Source of the DNA: Bacillota bacterium
GTDB taxonomy: Bacteria > Bacillota > Bacilli > Alicyclobacillales > SLC66
NCBI GenBank assembly: GCA_021828865.1
Contig: JAJZCW010000019.1
Coordinates: forward strand, 1 to 64,000
Length of the DNA stretch: 64,000 nt
Direction: 5' to 3'
The translations under genes were made by a program, and so were the position numbers. Below the pieces are notes generated by a model. The model was not told the DNA's origin and made no database searches. It saw only the letters and a program-made list of their open reading frames with translations. Every line of letters begins with the position of its first letter. Positions within the stretch are counted from its first letter, which is position 1. Positions 43,662 through 52,727 of this stretch are shown one piece after another.

Positions 43662-44075
43662 ATGTCAGTTGAACTTGGTAGCAAATTAGATGGCAAGGTC
43701 ACGGGGATCACCAATTTTGGCGCATTTGTGTTGCTTCCCGGTGGGGAAACAGGTCTTGTCCATATCTCTGAAATTTCCGACACCTATGTCAAGGATATTC
43801 ACGATCATTTGAAAGTGAATGATCCAGTGAAGGTAAAAGTCATCAATGTGGAGAACGGTAAAATTGGCCTTTCCATTCGCCAGGCGGCAGAAAACGCTAC
43901 TCCTACAACAACTGAACGCCCCCGCAAACCACGTGGTGGAGCTTCCCATCACACGAGCACTCGCGCCACCTTTGAGGATAAGATGCTCAGGTTTATGAAG
44001 GAAAGTGAAGACCGTTTGCAAGCTCTGAAACGCAGCGAATCGAAGCGTGGAGGAAGAGGCGGCCGCAGAGGATAA
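43662..44075 (+). CDS. yabR: S1 domain RNA-binding protein YabR
   Basis: 137 residues. A single S1 domain (about 5-72: LDGKVTGITNFGAFVLLPGG, GLVHISEIS, GKIGLSIRQA) is followed by a disordered basic tail ending GGRGGRRG. A general stress-type or ribosome-associated RNA-binding protein; precise role unknown. Strong promoter upstream and AGAGGGGG before the ATG. Confidence 0.94.
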   Translation: MSVELGSKLDGKVTGITNFGAFVLLPGGETGLVHISEISDTYVKDIHDHLKVNDPVKVKVINVENGKIGLSIRQAAENATPTTTERPRKPRGGASHHTSTRATFEDKMLRFMKESEDRLQALKRSESKRGGRGGRRG

Positions 44076-44136
44076 CGATCATTAGAGTACAAACGTCACA
44101 TTATTGATGTTCTTTTTTGAAGTATTTTTGACAGTT

Positions 44137-44151
44137 TGAAAATAATGATCA
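44137..44151. promoter_or_regulatory. Fur-like operator before the small membrane protein gene
   Basis: TGAAAAT-A-ATGATCA matches the 7-1-7 Fur-family box TGATAAT-N-ATTATCA in 12 of 14 defined bases. It starts four bases after a TTGACA (44128-44133), so a bound repressor would cover the core promoter. No clear -10 was found. Fur, PerR and Zur boxes are hard to tell apart. Confidence 0.5.
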
Positions 44152-44212
44152 TTTTCATTGCGTTTCCATGTACATTAGTAGGTATCAGTTCTAATTGAAA
44201 GTGGGTGCATTC

Positions 44213-44380
44213 ATGCAGCTTCATCCTTGGCTGATGGCGATCTTCATGACTATTTTTACTGTCATGTCCCTCGTCGGCTTTATCAATCAAGCAAGGAGTA
44301 AACGCAAATTCCCCGCAGTTCTTCTTGCGCTTGCGTTTATCATTTTTGGTTTTTCCATTTACTTCTCTATACAGGTATAA
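44213..44380 (+). CDS. Small membrane protein of unknown function
   Basis: 55 residues with two membrane helices (about 5-23 and 35-53) joined by a basic loop NQARSKRKF. I do not recognise the family. GAAAGTGGGTG precedes ATG 44213. It has its own terminator and a Fur-like box upstream, so a role tied to metal or oxidative state is possible. It converges on cmpA. Confidence 0.65.
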   Translation: MQLHPWLMAIFMTIFTVMSLVGFINQARSKRKFPAVLLALAFIIFGFSIYFSIQV

Positions 44381-44399
44381 TCTGTATTCCTTCATATAA

Positions 44400-44429
44400 A
44401 AAAGGCCGGCGCATTCGCGTTGGCCTTTT
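44400..44429. terminator. Bidirectional intrinsic terminator between convergent genes
   Basis: AAAAGGCCGGCGC (44400-44412) pairs with GCGTTGGCCTTTT (44417-44429) with two wobbles around ATTC. A-tract and T-tract make it work on both strands, serving the small membrane gene and cmpA. Confidence 0.85.
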
Positions 44430-44432
44430 GTG

Positions 44433-44543
44433 CTAACTAATGCTTTTGCGGTATTTGTAGTACACTCGGTTTAGCATCACTACAGCACGCTTATCCCCAT
44501 CGTGGAACGCTCGCAAGAGTTGGTTTTTTAGCCAGGTCGGCAT
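44433..44543 (-). CDS. cmpA: Cortex morphogenetic protein CmpA
   Basis: 36 residues that I translated by hand: it begins MPTWLKNQLLRAF, then HDGDKRAVVMLN, and ends YYKYRKSIS. This is the CmpA pattern (MPxWLxxQ, xxAF, xxLLNxxW/YxxYRK). In B. subtilis CmpA is a mother-cell adaptor that delivers SpoIVA to ClpXP when the envelope is made wrongly, thus delaying cortex formation. AAGGGG lies nine bases before ATG 44543; ATG 44552 is too close to it. Upstream, GAATATA and CGATAGTCT with about 14 bases between are a loose sigma-E-like pair. The gene is easily missed because of its size. Confidence 0.85.
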   Translation of the reverse strand: MPTWLKNQLLRAFHDGDKRAVVMLNRVYYKYRKSIS

Positions 44544-44596
44544 GTGAGCCATCCCCTTTTCCGCCAGACTATCGCGTAATTACTTCACTATATTCC

Positions 44597-45028
44597 TTAC
44601 TCTGAAATTTGCTCCAGTTGCGTCACGCTTACGCCAGCCTGTGCGAAAAGTTCAAGTGCATAGGGATCGATGCGATACTCCTCTTCATAAATGACTTGTT
44701 GGATTCCCGCCTGAATGATTTGCTTGCTGCAGTTAAGGCAAGGAAAGTGAGTGACGTAAATAAAGGCTCCTTCAGTGCTTACGCCAAACTTGGCGCATTG
44801 CAAAATGGCGTTGCTTTCCGCATGAATCGTGCGAATGCAATGACCATCCACCACTTTACAGCCGACGTCGATACAGTGAACATCCCCTGACACACTGCCG
44901 TTATAGCCTGAGGCAATGGTTCTTTTGTCGCGGACAATCAAGGCGCCAACACGCAATCGATTGCAGGTGGCTCTAGTGGCGACCATTTTTGCCATGTCCA
45001 TAAAATAGTGATCCCAAGGTTTACGCAT
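44597..45028 (-). CDS. comEB: dCMP deaminase family protein (ComEB)
   Basis: 143 residues. Zinc-binding HAESNAIL and PCLNC mark the deoxycytidylate deaminase group; WDHYFMDMAKMVATRATC, RVGALIV and SGYNGS at the start are typical. It makes dUMP for dTMP synthesis. The name ComEB comes from the comE operon of B. subtilis, but no comE genes are next to it. Upstream of cmpA on the same strand and divergent from spoIIE. Confidence 0.93.
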   Translation of the reverse strand: MRKPWDHYFMDMAKMVATRATCNRLRVGALIVRDKRTIASGYNGSVSGDVHCIDVGCKVVDGHCIRTIHAESNAILQCAKFGVSTEGAFIYVTHFPCLNCSKQIIQAGIQQVIYEEEYRIDPYALELFAQAGVSVTQLEQISE

Positions 45029-45186
45029 GAAATCCGCCTTTTTTTTGTGAACATTATCTGCTTTTCGCTTGTCTTATTGCAAGAGATATTGTCGGGAAAT
45101 TTAATGTGGACAAGCACACCGAATGACAGAATTCGCAAATAGGCATGAATACAATGAAACTATTCTATGAACGGGTGGTGCCATTG

Positions 45187-47796
45187 ATGACTGGGGATCG
45201 TAAGATGACGCACAAAAAAGTACCACGTGTCGGGGGGCCATTGTTAAAGCTTGTTTCGCAAGATGCAACTGCGCATGCTTCAAGGACATTTACGAACCAT
45301 TCAGGGGCATCAGGTACAGATCGGAAAATAAAGCATCGTTTACTCTATCGGACAAGCCTGCTCCTCCTTTTTACGGCACTTGGTCTTTTACTGGGCCGCG
45401 CTGAGATCTTAGCCACATTTATGCCGTTTGCTCTTCCTGCTTACGCGGTCACTCTGCAGTACCGCAAAAATCAGTCGCTGTGGCTTGCTGTTGGGCTTAC
45501 CCTCGGGTCTGCGACCGTGATCTCGCATGGGGGCGATCCGCTCATCGTGTTTACCATGCTCGTGTCCTATCGGCTGTTATATGAGCTGATCAAACGGGTT
45601 GATTCAATTGATGCTTATAGCTTGCCAATGCTTGTCATGATGGTAGATGCAGGATTTCGCTTCGGTTTTTCCTTGCCCGGGCATGGATTTAACTATTTTG
45701 CCCTTGGTGTGGCCGTGATTGAAGGGCTGCTCACATTTATTTTGACATATATGTTTTTGCAAGTACCTCCCCTGCTCGTGACGAGCCCGCACCGCTCCTG
45801 GCGGATTGAGGAAGCCATTGCCATCGTCATTTTGTTTGCCTCGGTGCTAAGCGGGTTGCAGGGATGGCAAATTCACGGGGTTTATGTGGAGAGTGTGGTG
45901 GCGAGGTACGCGATCTTGCTTTTTGCTGCGGCAGGCGGTGCCGGGATAGGCGGGGCTATCGGAATCGTCACTGGTGTTATTTTGGCGCTCGGTTCTTCAA
46001 CCTTTACCCCGCTGATCGGGGTCTTTGGCTTTGCCGGTGTGCTTGCTGGATTGTTGCACGAAACGAAAAAGCCGGTGGTAGCCATTGGTTTTGTCATTGG
46101 CAGTGGCATATTGACGTTGTATGTGGCGAACAATCATTTGTTGCTGGATGAGATGATCGCCACCCTCATCGCGGCACTCGGTTATTTCCTTACTCCTAGC
46201 AAGCTGATACAGGAAGGCGCCAATCTGCTACCTGGCACTATGCGACATGTCATCTCCCAACAAGAGCATGTACGCCGAATCAAGTCACTCATGACCTCGC
46301 GCATTCAAGAAATTGCCATGCTTTTTTCCCAATTATCAGGGTCGTTTACGGATGGAACAGGTCCTCTAGAACGCCAGGAGATCGTCAATCATCAAATTGT
46401 CGAAAGGACCATCCACCAAATCTGTGATCATTGCCATTACCAATCCCGTTGCTGGAGCAAAAACGCCGCTACCACATTGCAGTCAATGAGCGATGCGGTG
46501 CGGATATTGGAGATAAATCCTGACATGGCCAAGGAAAGCATGCCTGCTGCGCTCACCTCACTATGCATCAAACCGGATATGTTGCTTGGCACCATGAAAA
46601 ATGCAAGGGAACTGGTGATTCGCCATCAGTTCCTGATACAGCAACTTAGGGAAAGTCGGCAGATTGTCGCTGATCAATTGTCTGGGGTTGCCGAAATCAT
46701 GCTTGATTTGGCGCAGGAGATTCAAATGGAAACAGGCGCCAACCATCGCCAGGAATCAGCCATTTTAAAAGCGTGTATTCAGCTTGGCCTTGAAGTCGAG
46801 GATGTGGAGATCATCTCGTTAGAAGAAGGCAATGTAGAAATTGAGGTGCTGCAGCTACGCCCTTCTCCACACGATGAGGCGGGGAAACTGGTTGCTCCGC
46901 TTCTTTCGGAAATATTGGGGGAAACCATCACCGTGCGGTCTGTGGAACAATACACGGACCATGCTGCCCAGCGGATTCGACTTTCTAGCGCTCGGCAATA
47001 TCAAGTGTTGTCGGGGTTTGCCAGCGTGGCCAAAGACGGAACACTGAAAAGTGGGGATTTTTTTAGCGTAATGGACCTTGGCAATGGCAAATGCGCTATT
47101 GCGCTCAGCGATGGGATGGGCAACGGTGAACGGGCCAATCAGGAATCAAGTGCCGCTGTGAATCTGGTTCAACAATTGCTACGAGCTGGATTTCCTGAGG
47201 AGGTCGCAATCAAGACGGTCAATTCGGCGCTTGTCCTGCGTTCGACAGATGAGATGTTTGCCACACTGGATTTGGCCATTGTCGATCTTTTTACGGCCAA
47301 AGCTGAATTTTTGAAGGTGGGTTCTGTTCCAAGTTTTGTAAGACAAGGTGAGAAAGTGATGATGGTGCGGGGAGAGAGTTTACCAATCGGCATTTTGGAC
47401 GAAATTGAAATACAGACAAAAAGTGTTGAGTTGCAGGAAGGAAATTTGCTCGTGTTTATGTCAGACGGGATATTTGAAGCGCTATCCAAACTGCCTGAAC
47501 CGGAAGATTGGGTGTGCAGACAACTGGAACGGTTCGCTACCGATGATCCGCAGCGACTAGCCGACTGGCTGTTAGAGGCTGCTGTTCGTGTGGATGGGGG
47601 GATGATTCGCGATGACATGACGATTGTCTGTGCCAGGATTGAACGTTACAAACCGGGTTGGGCGACGATTCGCTTGCCTGATATGCCGTCGATCCGGACG
47701 AAAAAAGACCGTAAGCGGTTGAACAAGCGCATGAATGCGCATCAAGTTTCGCATCAGCCAACCGAATCGGTCAAACGGATTTTGGGAGGCTTGTAA
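45187..47796 (+). CDS. spoIIE: Stage II sporulation protein E, PP2C phosphatase
   Basis: 869 residues. About ten membrane helices (roughly 55-330), with the conserved start of the membrane region LLLGRAEILATFMPFALPAY, then a central FtsZ-interacting region including the cysteines CDHCHYQSRC, and a C-terminal PP2C domain: MDLGNGKCAIALSDGMGNG, DEMFATLDLAIVDL, FMSDGIFEAL, RDDMTIVCARI. SpoIIE dephosphorylates SpoIIAA and so releases sigma-F in the forespore. GGGTGGTG six bases before ATG 45187 decides this start; ATG 45145 upstream has no good site. Spo0A boxes are not convincing in the upstream gap. Confidence 0.97.
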   Translation: MTGDRKMTHKKVPRVGGPLLKLVSQDATAHASRTFTNHSGASGTDRKIKHRLLYRTSLLLLFTALGLLLGRAEILATFMPFALPAYAVTLQYRKNQSLWLAVGLTLGSATVISHGGDPLIVFTMLVSYRLLYELIKRVDSIDAYSLPMLVMMVDAGFRFGFSLPGHGFNYFALGVAVIEGLLTFILTYMFLQVPPLLVTSPHRSWRIEEAIAIVILFASVLSGLQGWQIHGVYVESVVARYAILLFAAAGGAGIGGAIGIVTGVILALGSSTFTPLIGVFGFAGVLAGLLHETKKPVVAIGFVIGSGILTLYVANNHLLLDEMIATLIAALGYFLTPSKLIQEGANLLPGTMRHVISQQEHVRRIKSLMTSRIQEIAMLFSQLSGSFTDGTGPLERQEIVNHQIVERTIHQICDHCHYQSRCWSKNAATTLQSMSDAVRILEINPDMAKESMPAALTSLCIKPDMLLGTMKNARELVIRHQFLIQQLRESRQIVADQLSGVAEIMLDLAQEIQMETGANHRQESAILKACIQLGLEVEDVEIISLEEGNVEIEVLQLRPSPHDEAGKLVAPLLSEILGETITVRSVEQYTDHAAQRIRLSSARQYQVLSGFASVAKDGTLKSGDFFSVMDLGNGKCAIALSDGMGNGERANQESSAAVNLVQQLLRAGFPEEVAIKTVNSALVLRSTDEMFATLDLAIVDLFTAKAEFLKVGSVPSFVRQGEKVMMVRGESLPIGILDEIEIQTKSVELQEGNLLVFMSDGIFEALSKLPEPEDWVCRQLERFATDDPQRLADWLLEAAVRVDGGMIRDDMTIVCARIERYKPGWATIRLPDMPSIRTKKDRKRLNKRMNAHQVSHQPTESVKRILGGL

Positions 47797-47797
47797 A

Positions 47798-48514
47798 ATG
47801 CGTGGCGGCGAGGTGATGCAGCAAATTCTTCTGATCACTGATGGCTGTTCTAACGAAGGGGCGGACCCTGTAAAAGTAGCGTTGCTTGCAGCCAGACAGG
47901 GGATTCCGGTGAACGTGATCGGTGTGCTAGACGATGGCGTGTTAGGGGAAAAAGGGGAGCGCGAGGTTATCGGAATTGCGGTAGCGGGAAACGGAATGTA
48001 CCGTTTCACGAAGGCTTCCGAATTATCCAAAACCGTTCAGTTGATGACGCAGCATACCATGGAAATTTCTATACAGCGGACGATGGCTTCGCGATGGGGA
48101 ATGAATGAATTTCAAACCGTAGACAGTTTGCCTCCGGAACTTCGACCAAGTGTAGCGCGCGAGATGGAACATGCTGTTGAATACGCTTTTTTAGAAGTTT
48201 GTCTGGTCATCGATCTTTCTGGCAGCATGAACCCCAAACGGTCTTATGTGGTGGAGGCGGTTCGTGATTTGGTACATACCCTATCCTCTCGTACAGGAGA
48301 GTACCGCTTAGATACGATCGTGTTTCCTGATGCTGGTGGTGGCATTGTCAAGCATTTGAAGGTCCCGGCAATACGACTCGCAGATGCGATAGGAAAAATA
48401 GATCCACAAGGCAACACACCAACTGGTCCTGCACTTGCCCTTGCGATTCAGACACTGAAATCAGGAGTGCCAAAGGATATTCGTCAAGATGGGTCGCGCG
48501 TTTATGCTGGATAA
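47798..48514 (+). CDS. yabS: VWA-domain protein YabS
   Basis: 238 residues. An N-terminal ILLITDGCSNEG segment and a later von Willebrand A region with MIDAS DLSGSM and TPTGPALALAI. YabS is of unknown function and is encoded between spoIIE and the kinase YabT in sporulating Bacillales. ATG 47798 has GGGAGG nine bases upstream, immediately after spoIIE; ATG 47816 is a second option. It overlaps the kinase gene by 26 bases. Confidence 0.88.
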   Translation: MRGGEVMQQILLITDGCSNEGADPVKVALLAARQGIPVNVIGVLDDGVLGEKGEREVIGIAVAGNGMYRFTKASELSKTVQLMTQHTMEISIQRTMASRWGMNEFQTVDSLPPELRPSVAREMEHAVEYAFLEVCLVIDLSGSMNPKRSYVVEAVRDLVHTLSSRTGEYRLDTIVFPDAGGGIVKHLKVPAIRLADAIGKIDPQGNTPTGPALALAIQTLKSGVPKDIRQDGSRVYAG

Positions 48515-49442
48515 ACTTGCAGGGCGAACCATTATCGGCAGATGGAAAAGACGCACCTATCAGCTCGTAAGGATGCTTGGGCAAGGGGAAAATGGAGTGG
48601 TCTACTTGACCGCATGTGATGACGCCTATTTCGCACTCAAAATCAGTAGAGATGCCGCTGCACTTTCGCTGGAGTGGGAACGGATGCGCGAATTCAGCCA
48701 TGCTCTGGTAGCACCATGCCCCAAAGTGTACGAACTCGATGATGCAGAACTGGATGGGCAGTGTGCTCATTTTTTTGTGATGGAATACGTGGAAGGGAGG
48801 AATCTGCGTCAGTATGTCTCCCATCAGGGGGTGGAAGCGGTGCCTGATTTATTATTGCAGTTGGCGAACCTGCTTCATTCCCTTCATGAAAGAGGCTTTG
48901 TCTACGGGGACCTGAAACCGGAAAACGTGTTGATGCATAAAGCAACCGGTAAACCAATATTGATTGATTTTGGTGGAGTCACGCCGTTAGGGACGGTGGT
49001 AAAGGAGTTCACAGAAATATACGACCGTGCATTTTGGGGATGGGGCATGAGAAAAGCGGATGAGCACTATGATTTATTTTCACTCGCGATGATGGGCGCT
49101 TTTTTGTATCGACCAATGAATAGTAGGACAAGGGAAAAACTGATGCAATCCTCGCCTGATGTGCGAAAAACGGCACTATCCCGTTATTTTCAGCAACTGC
49201 ATGAGAGGTCTGGCGTTGGTCGCACATTGTATTTTACAGTGTGCGGAAAATTTCAACGCGTAGAGGAATTCAGCGAAGCACTGAAAAATCAGCGCAAGCA
49301 GACCGCTTTTACTAAGCCGAAAGGGGCGATATCCTGGGATGTGACGGATTGGGGGCTGTTGTTTTCTATCCTAGTGTTTACTTCTGCAATCATTTCTATA
49401 TGGTTCCTCGGTGGTCACCAATCGCTATTCGTTATACAATAA
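48489..49442 (+). CDS. yabT: Serine/threonine protein kinase YabT (PrkD)
   Basis: 317 residues. Gly-rich loop GQGENGVVYL, ALKIS with the ATP lysine, catalytic loop YGDLKPEN and DFGG. The usual HRD is YGD, so this is a non-RD kinase. One membrane helix close to the C-terminus (about 288-308). In B. subtilis YabT sits at the septum, is activated by DNA and phosphorylates RecA and AbrB during sporulation. AAAGGA lies before the ATG, inside yabS. Confidence 0.92.
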   Translation: MGRAFMLDKLAGRTIIGRWKRRTYQLVRMLGQGENGVVYLTACDDAYFALKISRDAAALSLEWERMREFSHALVAPCPKVYELDDAELDGQCAHFFVMEYVEGRNLRQYVSHQGVEAVPDLLLQLANLLHSLHERGFVYGDLKPENVLMHKATGKPILIDFGGVTPLGTVVKEFTEIYDRAFWGWGMRKADEHYDLFSLAMMGAFLYRPMNSRTREKLMQSSPDVRKTALSRYFQQLHERSGVGRTLYFTVCGKFQRVEEFSEALKNQRKQTAFTKPKGAISWDVTDWGLLFSILVFTSAIISIWFLGGHQSLFVIQ

Positions 49443-49470
49443 AATACAGGACATATAGTTGGAGTTGCCT

Positions 49471-50226
49471 ATGGACGAAGAACAAATTTGGCGTTTATGT
49501 ATGTTGGCGGGTCACCAATTATTGCGATATGGTGCGGAGACCTCCCGGATTGAAGAGACGATCACTCATTTTGCGGTAAGCGCAGGGGTGAAGATGGATC
49601 ATGTCCAGTGCTTTGTCACTCCCACGGGTATCTTTGTATCCATGACTACCCCCGCGGGCACGACCACGAGACTGGAACGGGTCTCTGGTTCGCGTATTCT
49701 TGATTTGGACAAAGTGACGCAAATTAATGAACTCTCTAGGAAAATGCAAAGAGGAGAGTGCAGTGTTGATGAAGCGCTGATCAAACTGGAAGCCCTCGAC
49801 CATGCACCGTTACTCTATTCTAGACCTGTGCAAATACTGGCTGCTGCGCTCTCAAGCGGAAGCTTCACAATCATTTTGGGCGGAGCGGGGCTGGATTTTA
49901 TCTACGGCGCAGTGGGAGGAATCATTGCCCAGGAACTGACGCGCTGGACGGTGCGATATGTTCCCCGTTTTTTTGCGGTGCTGCTGGCTTCGCTAGTCGG
50001 ATCGCTTTTTGCGGTGTTCATCAGTATTGTTGGGTTGTCCAAGCACGAAGGTGTGATTATTATTGGCGCTATTTTGCCGTTATTGCCGGGGCTCGCGGTG
50101 ACCAATGCGATTCGAGACTTGCTTGCAGGTGACCTTTTGGCAGGGGTGGCAAGAGGGGCCGAAGCGCTTTTCACGGCGGCGGCGATTGCAGTGGCGGTGG
50201 CACTGGCGATCAGCATCAGTACATAA
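49471..50226 (+). CDS. Threonine/serine exporter, N-terminal component (ThrE/YjjP family)
   Basis: 251 residues. A soluble N-terminal part (LLRYGAETSRIEETITHFA, CFVTPTGIFVSM) and about five membrane helices (from about 120). This is the DUF1212/ThrE domain. Together with the next gene it matches the two halves of Corynebacterium ThrE, which exports threonine and serine. TGGAG decides ATG 49471. The pair is inserted between yabT and tilS. Confidence 0.9.
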   Translation: MDEEQIWRLCMLAGHQLLRYGAETSRIEETITHFAVSAGVKMDHVQCFVTPTGIFVSMTTPAGTTTRLERVSGSRILDLDKVTQINELSRKMQRGECSVDEALIKLEALDHAPLLYSRPVQILAAALSSGSFTIILGGAGLDFIYGAVGGIIAQELTRWTVRYVPRFFAVLLASLVGSLFAVFISIVGLSKHEGVIIIGAILPLLPGLAVTNAIRDLLAGDLLAGVARGAEALFTAAAIAVAVALAISIST

Positions 50227-50254
50227 GAATTTGGATGTATAGCGGAGTGATCTA

Positions 50255-50692
50255 GTGATTGTTTCCACGCTTTTAAGTGCGCTTGCCACCATTGCGTTCG
50301 CGATTTTAAATCAGGTTCCCAAAAAGGCGATCATCCCAGCGGGAATTTTGGGTATCGTCGCTTGGCTGTTTTTAAATGGCGCATTAAAAAATGGGGCAAA
50401 CGTCATCGCGGCCAATTTTATGGCAAGCTTGGCGGTGTCCCTTTTGAGTGAAGTGTTTGCGAGATATTATCGCATGCCTGTCACCGTATTTGCCGTGCCC
50501 GGCATCATCGTGCTGGTGCCCGGGATGGATGCCTATTTTGCAATGAGGGATTTTGTGACACATCGCTATATGAATGGCATGTCAATGGCGACAGAAACAG
50601 TGCTGATTGCCGGCGCCATCTCGACAGGACTGGTGATCGCGGGTGTATTGATGCGATCGATCTGGAGGCAGCGAAAACATGGGACTCGCTGA
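50255..50692 (+). CDS. Threonine/serine exporter, C-terminal component (YjjB family)
   Basis: 145 residues, four or five membrane helices. VFAVPGIIVLVPGMDAYFAMRDF is the ThrE_2/DUF3815 signature, here seen in VPGIIVLVPGMDAY. It likely makes the transport channel with the preceding protein. GTG start with GGAGTG upstream; overlaps tilS by 14 bases. Confidence 0.9.
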   Translation: MIVSTLLSALATIAFAILNQVPKKAIIPAGILGIVAWLFLNGALKNGANVIAANFMASLAVSLLSEVFARYYRMPVTVFAVPGIIVLVPGMDAYFAMRDFVTHRYMNGMSMATETVLIAGAISTGLVIAGVLMRSIWRQRKHGTR

Positions 50693-52079
50693 TTTGGTGG
50701 AATGCGAACTGCAGAAGGTGAAGGAATCCATGCCATTTCGCACCATCATTGCGGCAGTTAGTGGGGGGGCTGATTCGGTGGCTCTCTTTCATCTGCTGAT
50801 TCAGTTGCGGGTGACATGGTCGTATCAATTAGTGGTAGCCCACGTTCATCATGGGCTTCGCGAGACGGCTTCGCGAGATGCGGAATTGGTAAGGGAAATG
50901 GCGGCAAACTATGACTGCATTTTCTTATTGAAAAGCGTAAACGTGCGAGAAGTAGCCAAATTGACGGGAGAGTCTGTGGAAACCGCCGCAAGGAGGCTTC
51001 GCTACGAGCAATTGATGGAAATTGCTGAGACTTATGAATCGCCGATCATTGCCACGGCTCACCACATGAATGACCAGGCAGAAACTGTGCTAGACCGGAT
51101 GTTGCGAGGAACAGGAATTCAGGGCCTCGCGGGAATTTTACCAATACGAAAGTTACAAGGCGTGTATGTCATCAGGCCACTGCTGCAAGTGGTTAAGAAG
51201 GACTTGCTGGAGTATGTGAAGCAGCACTCGCTACCCTATGAAGAAGATGAAACCAACGTATTGCTTGATTATAGACGCAATCGCATACGCCATGAACTGA
51301 TTCCGCATTTGGAAGCGTACTATAATCCTTCGATTGTGAATACATTGGCGCATGAAGCAGAGATTGTCCGGGCGGAAAATGAACTAATGGCCAAATTGTC
51401 CGAGGATTTTGTCGCATCGAACGTAAAATGCTCCCATCGATTGGCCAAGTATGATCAGGAAGCGTTTTTGCAGCTTCCGCTTGCTTTACAACGAAGAGTT
51501 GTTAAATTAGTATTAGAGTGTATTGATGACAAGTTACAATTTGGATATGACGAAGTCGAAGCTGTGCGGTTTTATTTCATGCGCGGTTATGGCAGGCGTA
51601 ATCTTAAGGGTGGGTTTCAGCTTGTTGTGCAAAATGCAAGTCTGGAAGTTACGAGAGATGAACGAAACGAATATGCCCCAGTAATCCGATGGACGCCAGC
51701 CACCGTGGATAAGGCTTCTTTTTTTTCTATTAGAGGGCTAAAATGGCGGATAGAATCATCAGTGGATGAATTGCCAAGTGAATTTTCTCGCACTCTGTGG
51801 GACGCGTGGTTTTCACTTGAGGACCAACCAGAATTGATGGTTCGCGGATGGCAAGAGGGAGACCGGGTCAAGCCGTTTGGCATGGAAGGCAGCAAATTGC
51901 TGTCGGATGTGTTTATTGATCATAAGATAAAACGTGAGTGGAGACGAAGCTATCCGGTGTTCGCTATTGGACAGGAAGTCGTTTGGGTACCTGGTTTGGT
52001 CCGTAGCCGCACACATCTCGTGAAGCAAAATGTTCCACTGGCGTTTCGCGTATCAGTTAGCCCCGCTATGGAAGATTAG
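50679..52079 (+). CDS. tilS: tRNA(Ile)-lysidine synthetase
   Basis: 466 residues. PP-loop AVSGGADSVALFHLL, then HVHHGLRETASRDA and TAHHMNDQAETVLDRMLRGTGIQGLAGI, are TilS motifs; the C-terminal domain (PFGMEGSKLLSDVFIDHKI) binds tRNA. It adds lysine to C34 of tRNA-Ile(CAT), which is encoded at 61533. GGAGG stands before the ATG. tilS-hpt-ftsH is the usual order. Confidence 0.97.
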   Translation: MGLADLVECELQKVKESMPFRTIIAAVSGGADSVALFHLLIQLRVTWSYQLVVAHVHHGLRETASRDAELVREMAANYDCIFLLKSVNVREVAKLTGESVETAARRLRYEQLMEIAETYESPIIATAHHMNDQAETVLDRMLRGTGIQGLAGILPIRKLQGVYVIRPLLQVVKKDLLEYVKQHSLPYEEDETNVLLDYRRNRIRHELIPHLEAYYNPSIVNTLAHEAEIVRAENELMAKLSEDFVASNVKCSHRLAKYDQEAFLQLPLALQRRVVKLVLECIDDKLQFGYDEVEAVRFYFMRGYGRRNLKGGFQLVVQNASLEVTRDERNEYAPVIRWTPATVDKASFFSIRGLKWRIESSVDELPSEFSRTLWDAWFSLEDQPELMVRGWQEGDRVKPFGMEGSKLLSDVFIDHKIKREWRRSYPVFAIGQEVVWVPGLVRSRTHLVKQNVPLAFRVSVSPAMED

Positions 52080-52097
52080 CGAGTAGGAGGATTTGTG

Positions 52098-52649
52098 TTG
52101 AAAGAAGATTTAGAAGAAATTCTGTTTACATCTGAACAAATACAGGCTCGTGTGGAGGCTTTGGCCAAACAAATCACCATTGATTTTAAGGGGAAAAATC
52201 CACTCGTGGTTGGCGTGCTGAAAGGGGCTTATATTTTTATGGCCGATTTGGTGCGTCATTTGGAGATTCCGCTTGAAATGGATTTTATGGCGATTTCCAG
52301 TTATGGGTCTTCGACGCAGTCTTCGGGCGTGGTGCGAATTCTGAAGGATTTGGAGCGACCTGTTGAAGACAGGGATTTATTGATTGTGGAGGACATCGTG
52401 GATAGTGGCTTAACGCTTCAGTACTTGCGTGAATCGCTCCTTCACCGAAAGGCCCGCTCTGTAAAAATTGCTGCTGCATTTGACAAGCCTGGCGGAAGAA
52501 AAGTCGACATTGCACCCGATTACTTTGGGCTGACGGTCCCCAACCGTTTTTTGGTGGGATATGGACTGGACTATGCCGAGCATTATCGCCATCTTCCTTA
52601 CGTAGGAGTATTAAAAGAATCAGTATACAAGGATTCAAATCATAGGTAA
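52098..52649 (+). CDS. hpt: Hypoxanthine phosphoribosyltransferase
   Basis: 183 residues. LLIVEDIVDSGLTLQYL is the PRPP-binding motif, and VGVLKGAYIFMADLVRHL is the N-terminal hood. It salvages hypoxanthine and guanine. AGGAGG is seven bases from TTG 52098 but only four from GTG 52095, so TTG is preferred. Confidence 0.96.
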   Translation: MKEDLEEILFTSEQIQARVEALAKQITIDFKGKNPLVVGVLKGAYIFMADLVRHLEIPLEMDFMAISSYGSSTQSSGVVRILKDLERPVEDRDLLIVEDIVDSGLTLQYLRESLLHRKARSVKIAAAFDKPGGRKVDIAPDYFGLTVPNRFLVGYGLDYAEHYRHLPYVGVLKESVYKDSNHR

Positions 52650-52688
52650 AGGCATACACTTCGCTGCATGTTATTTTTGCTGAGATTA

Positions 52689-52697
52689 TGTTACAAT
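52689..52697 (+). promoter_or_regulatory. Extended -10 promoter of ftsH
   Basis: TG-T-TACAAT with no good -35. It would start transcription about 25 bases before the ftsH start codon. Confidence 0.45.
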
Positions 52698-52727
52698 ATT
52701 TCCGCCTTAACCGAGAGGAGGTAAGGG

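Noticed and set aside
45029-45144. Spo0A boxes before spoIIE
   Set aside because: TTGTCGGGAA and TGACAGAA are only partial matches to TGNCGAA and the promoter spacing could not be fixed.
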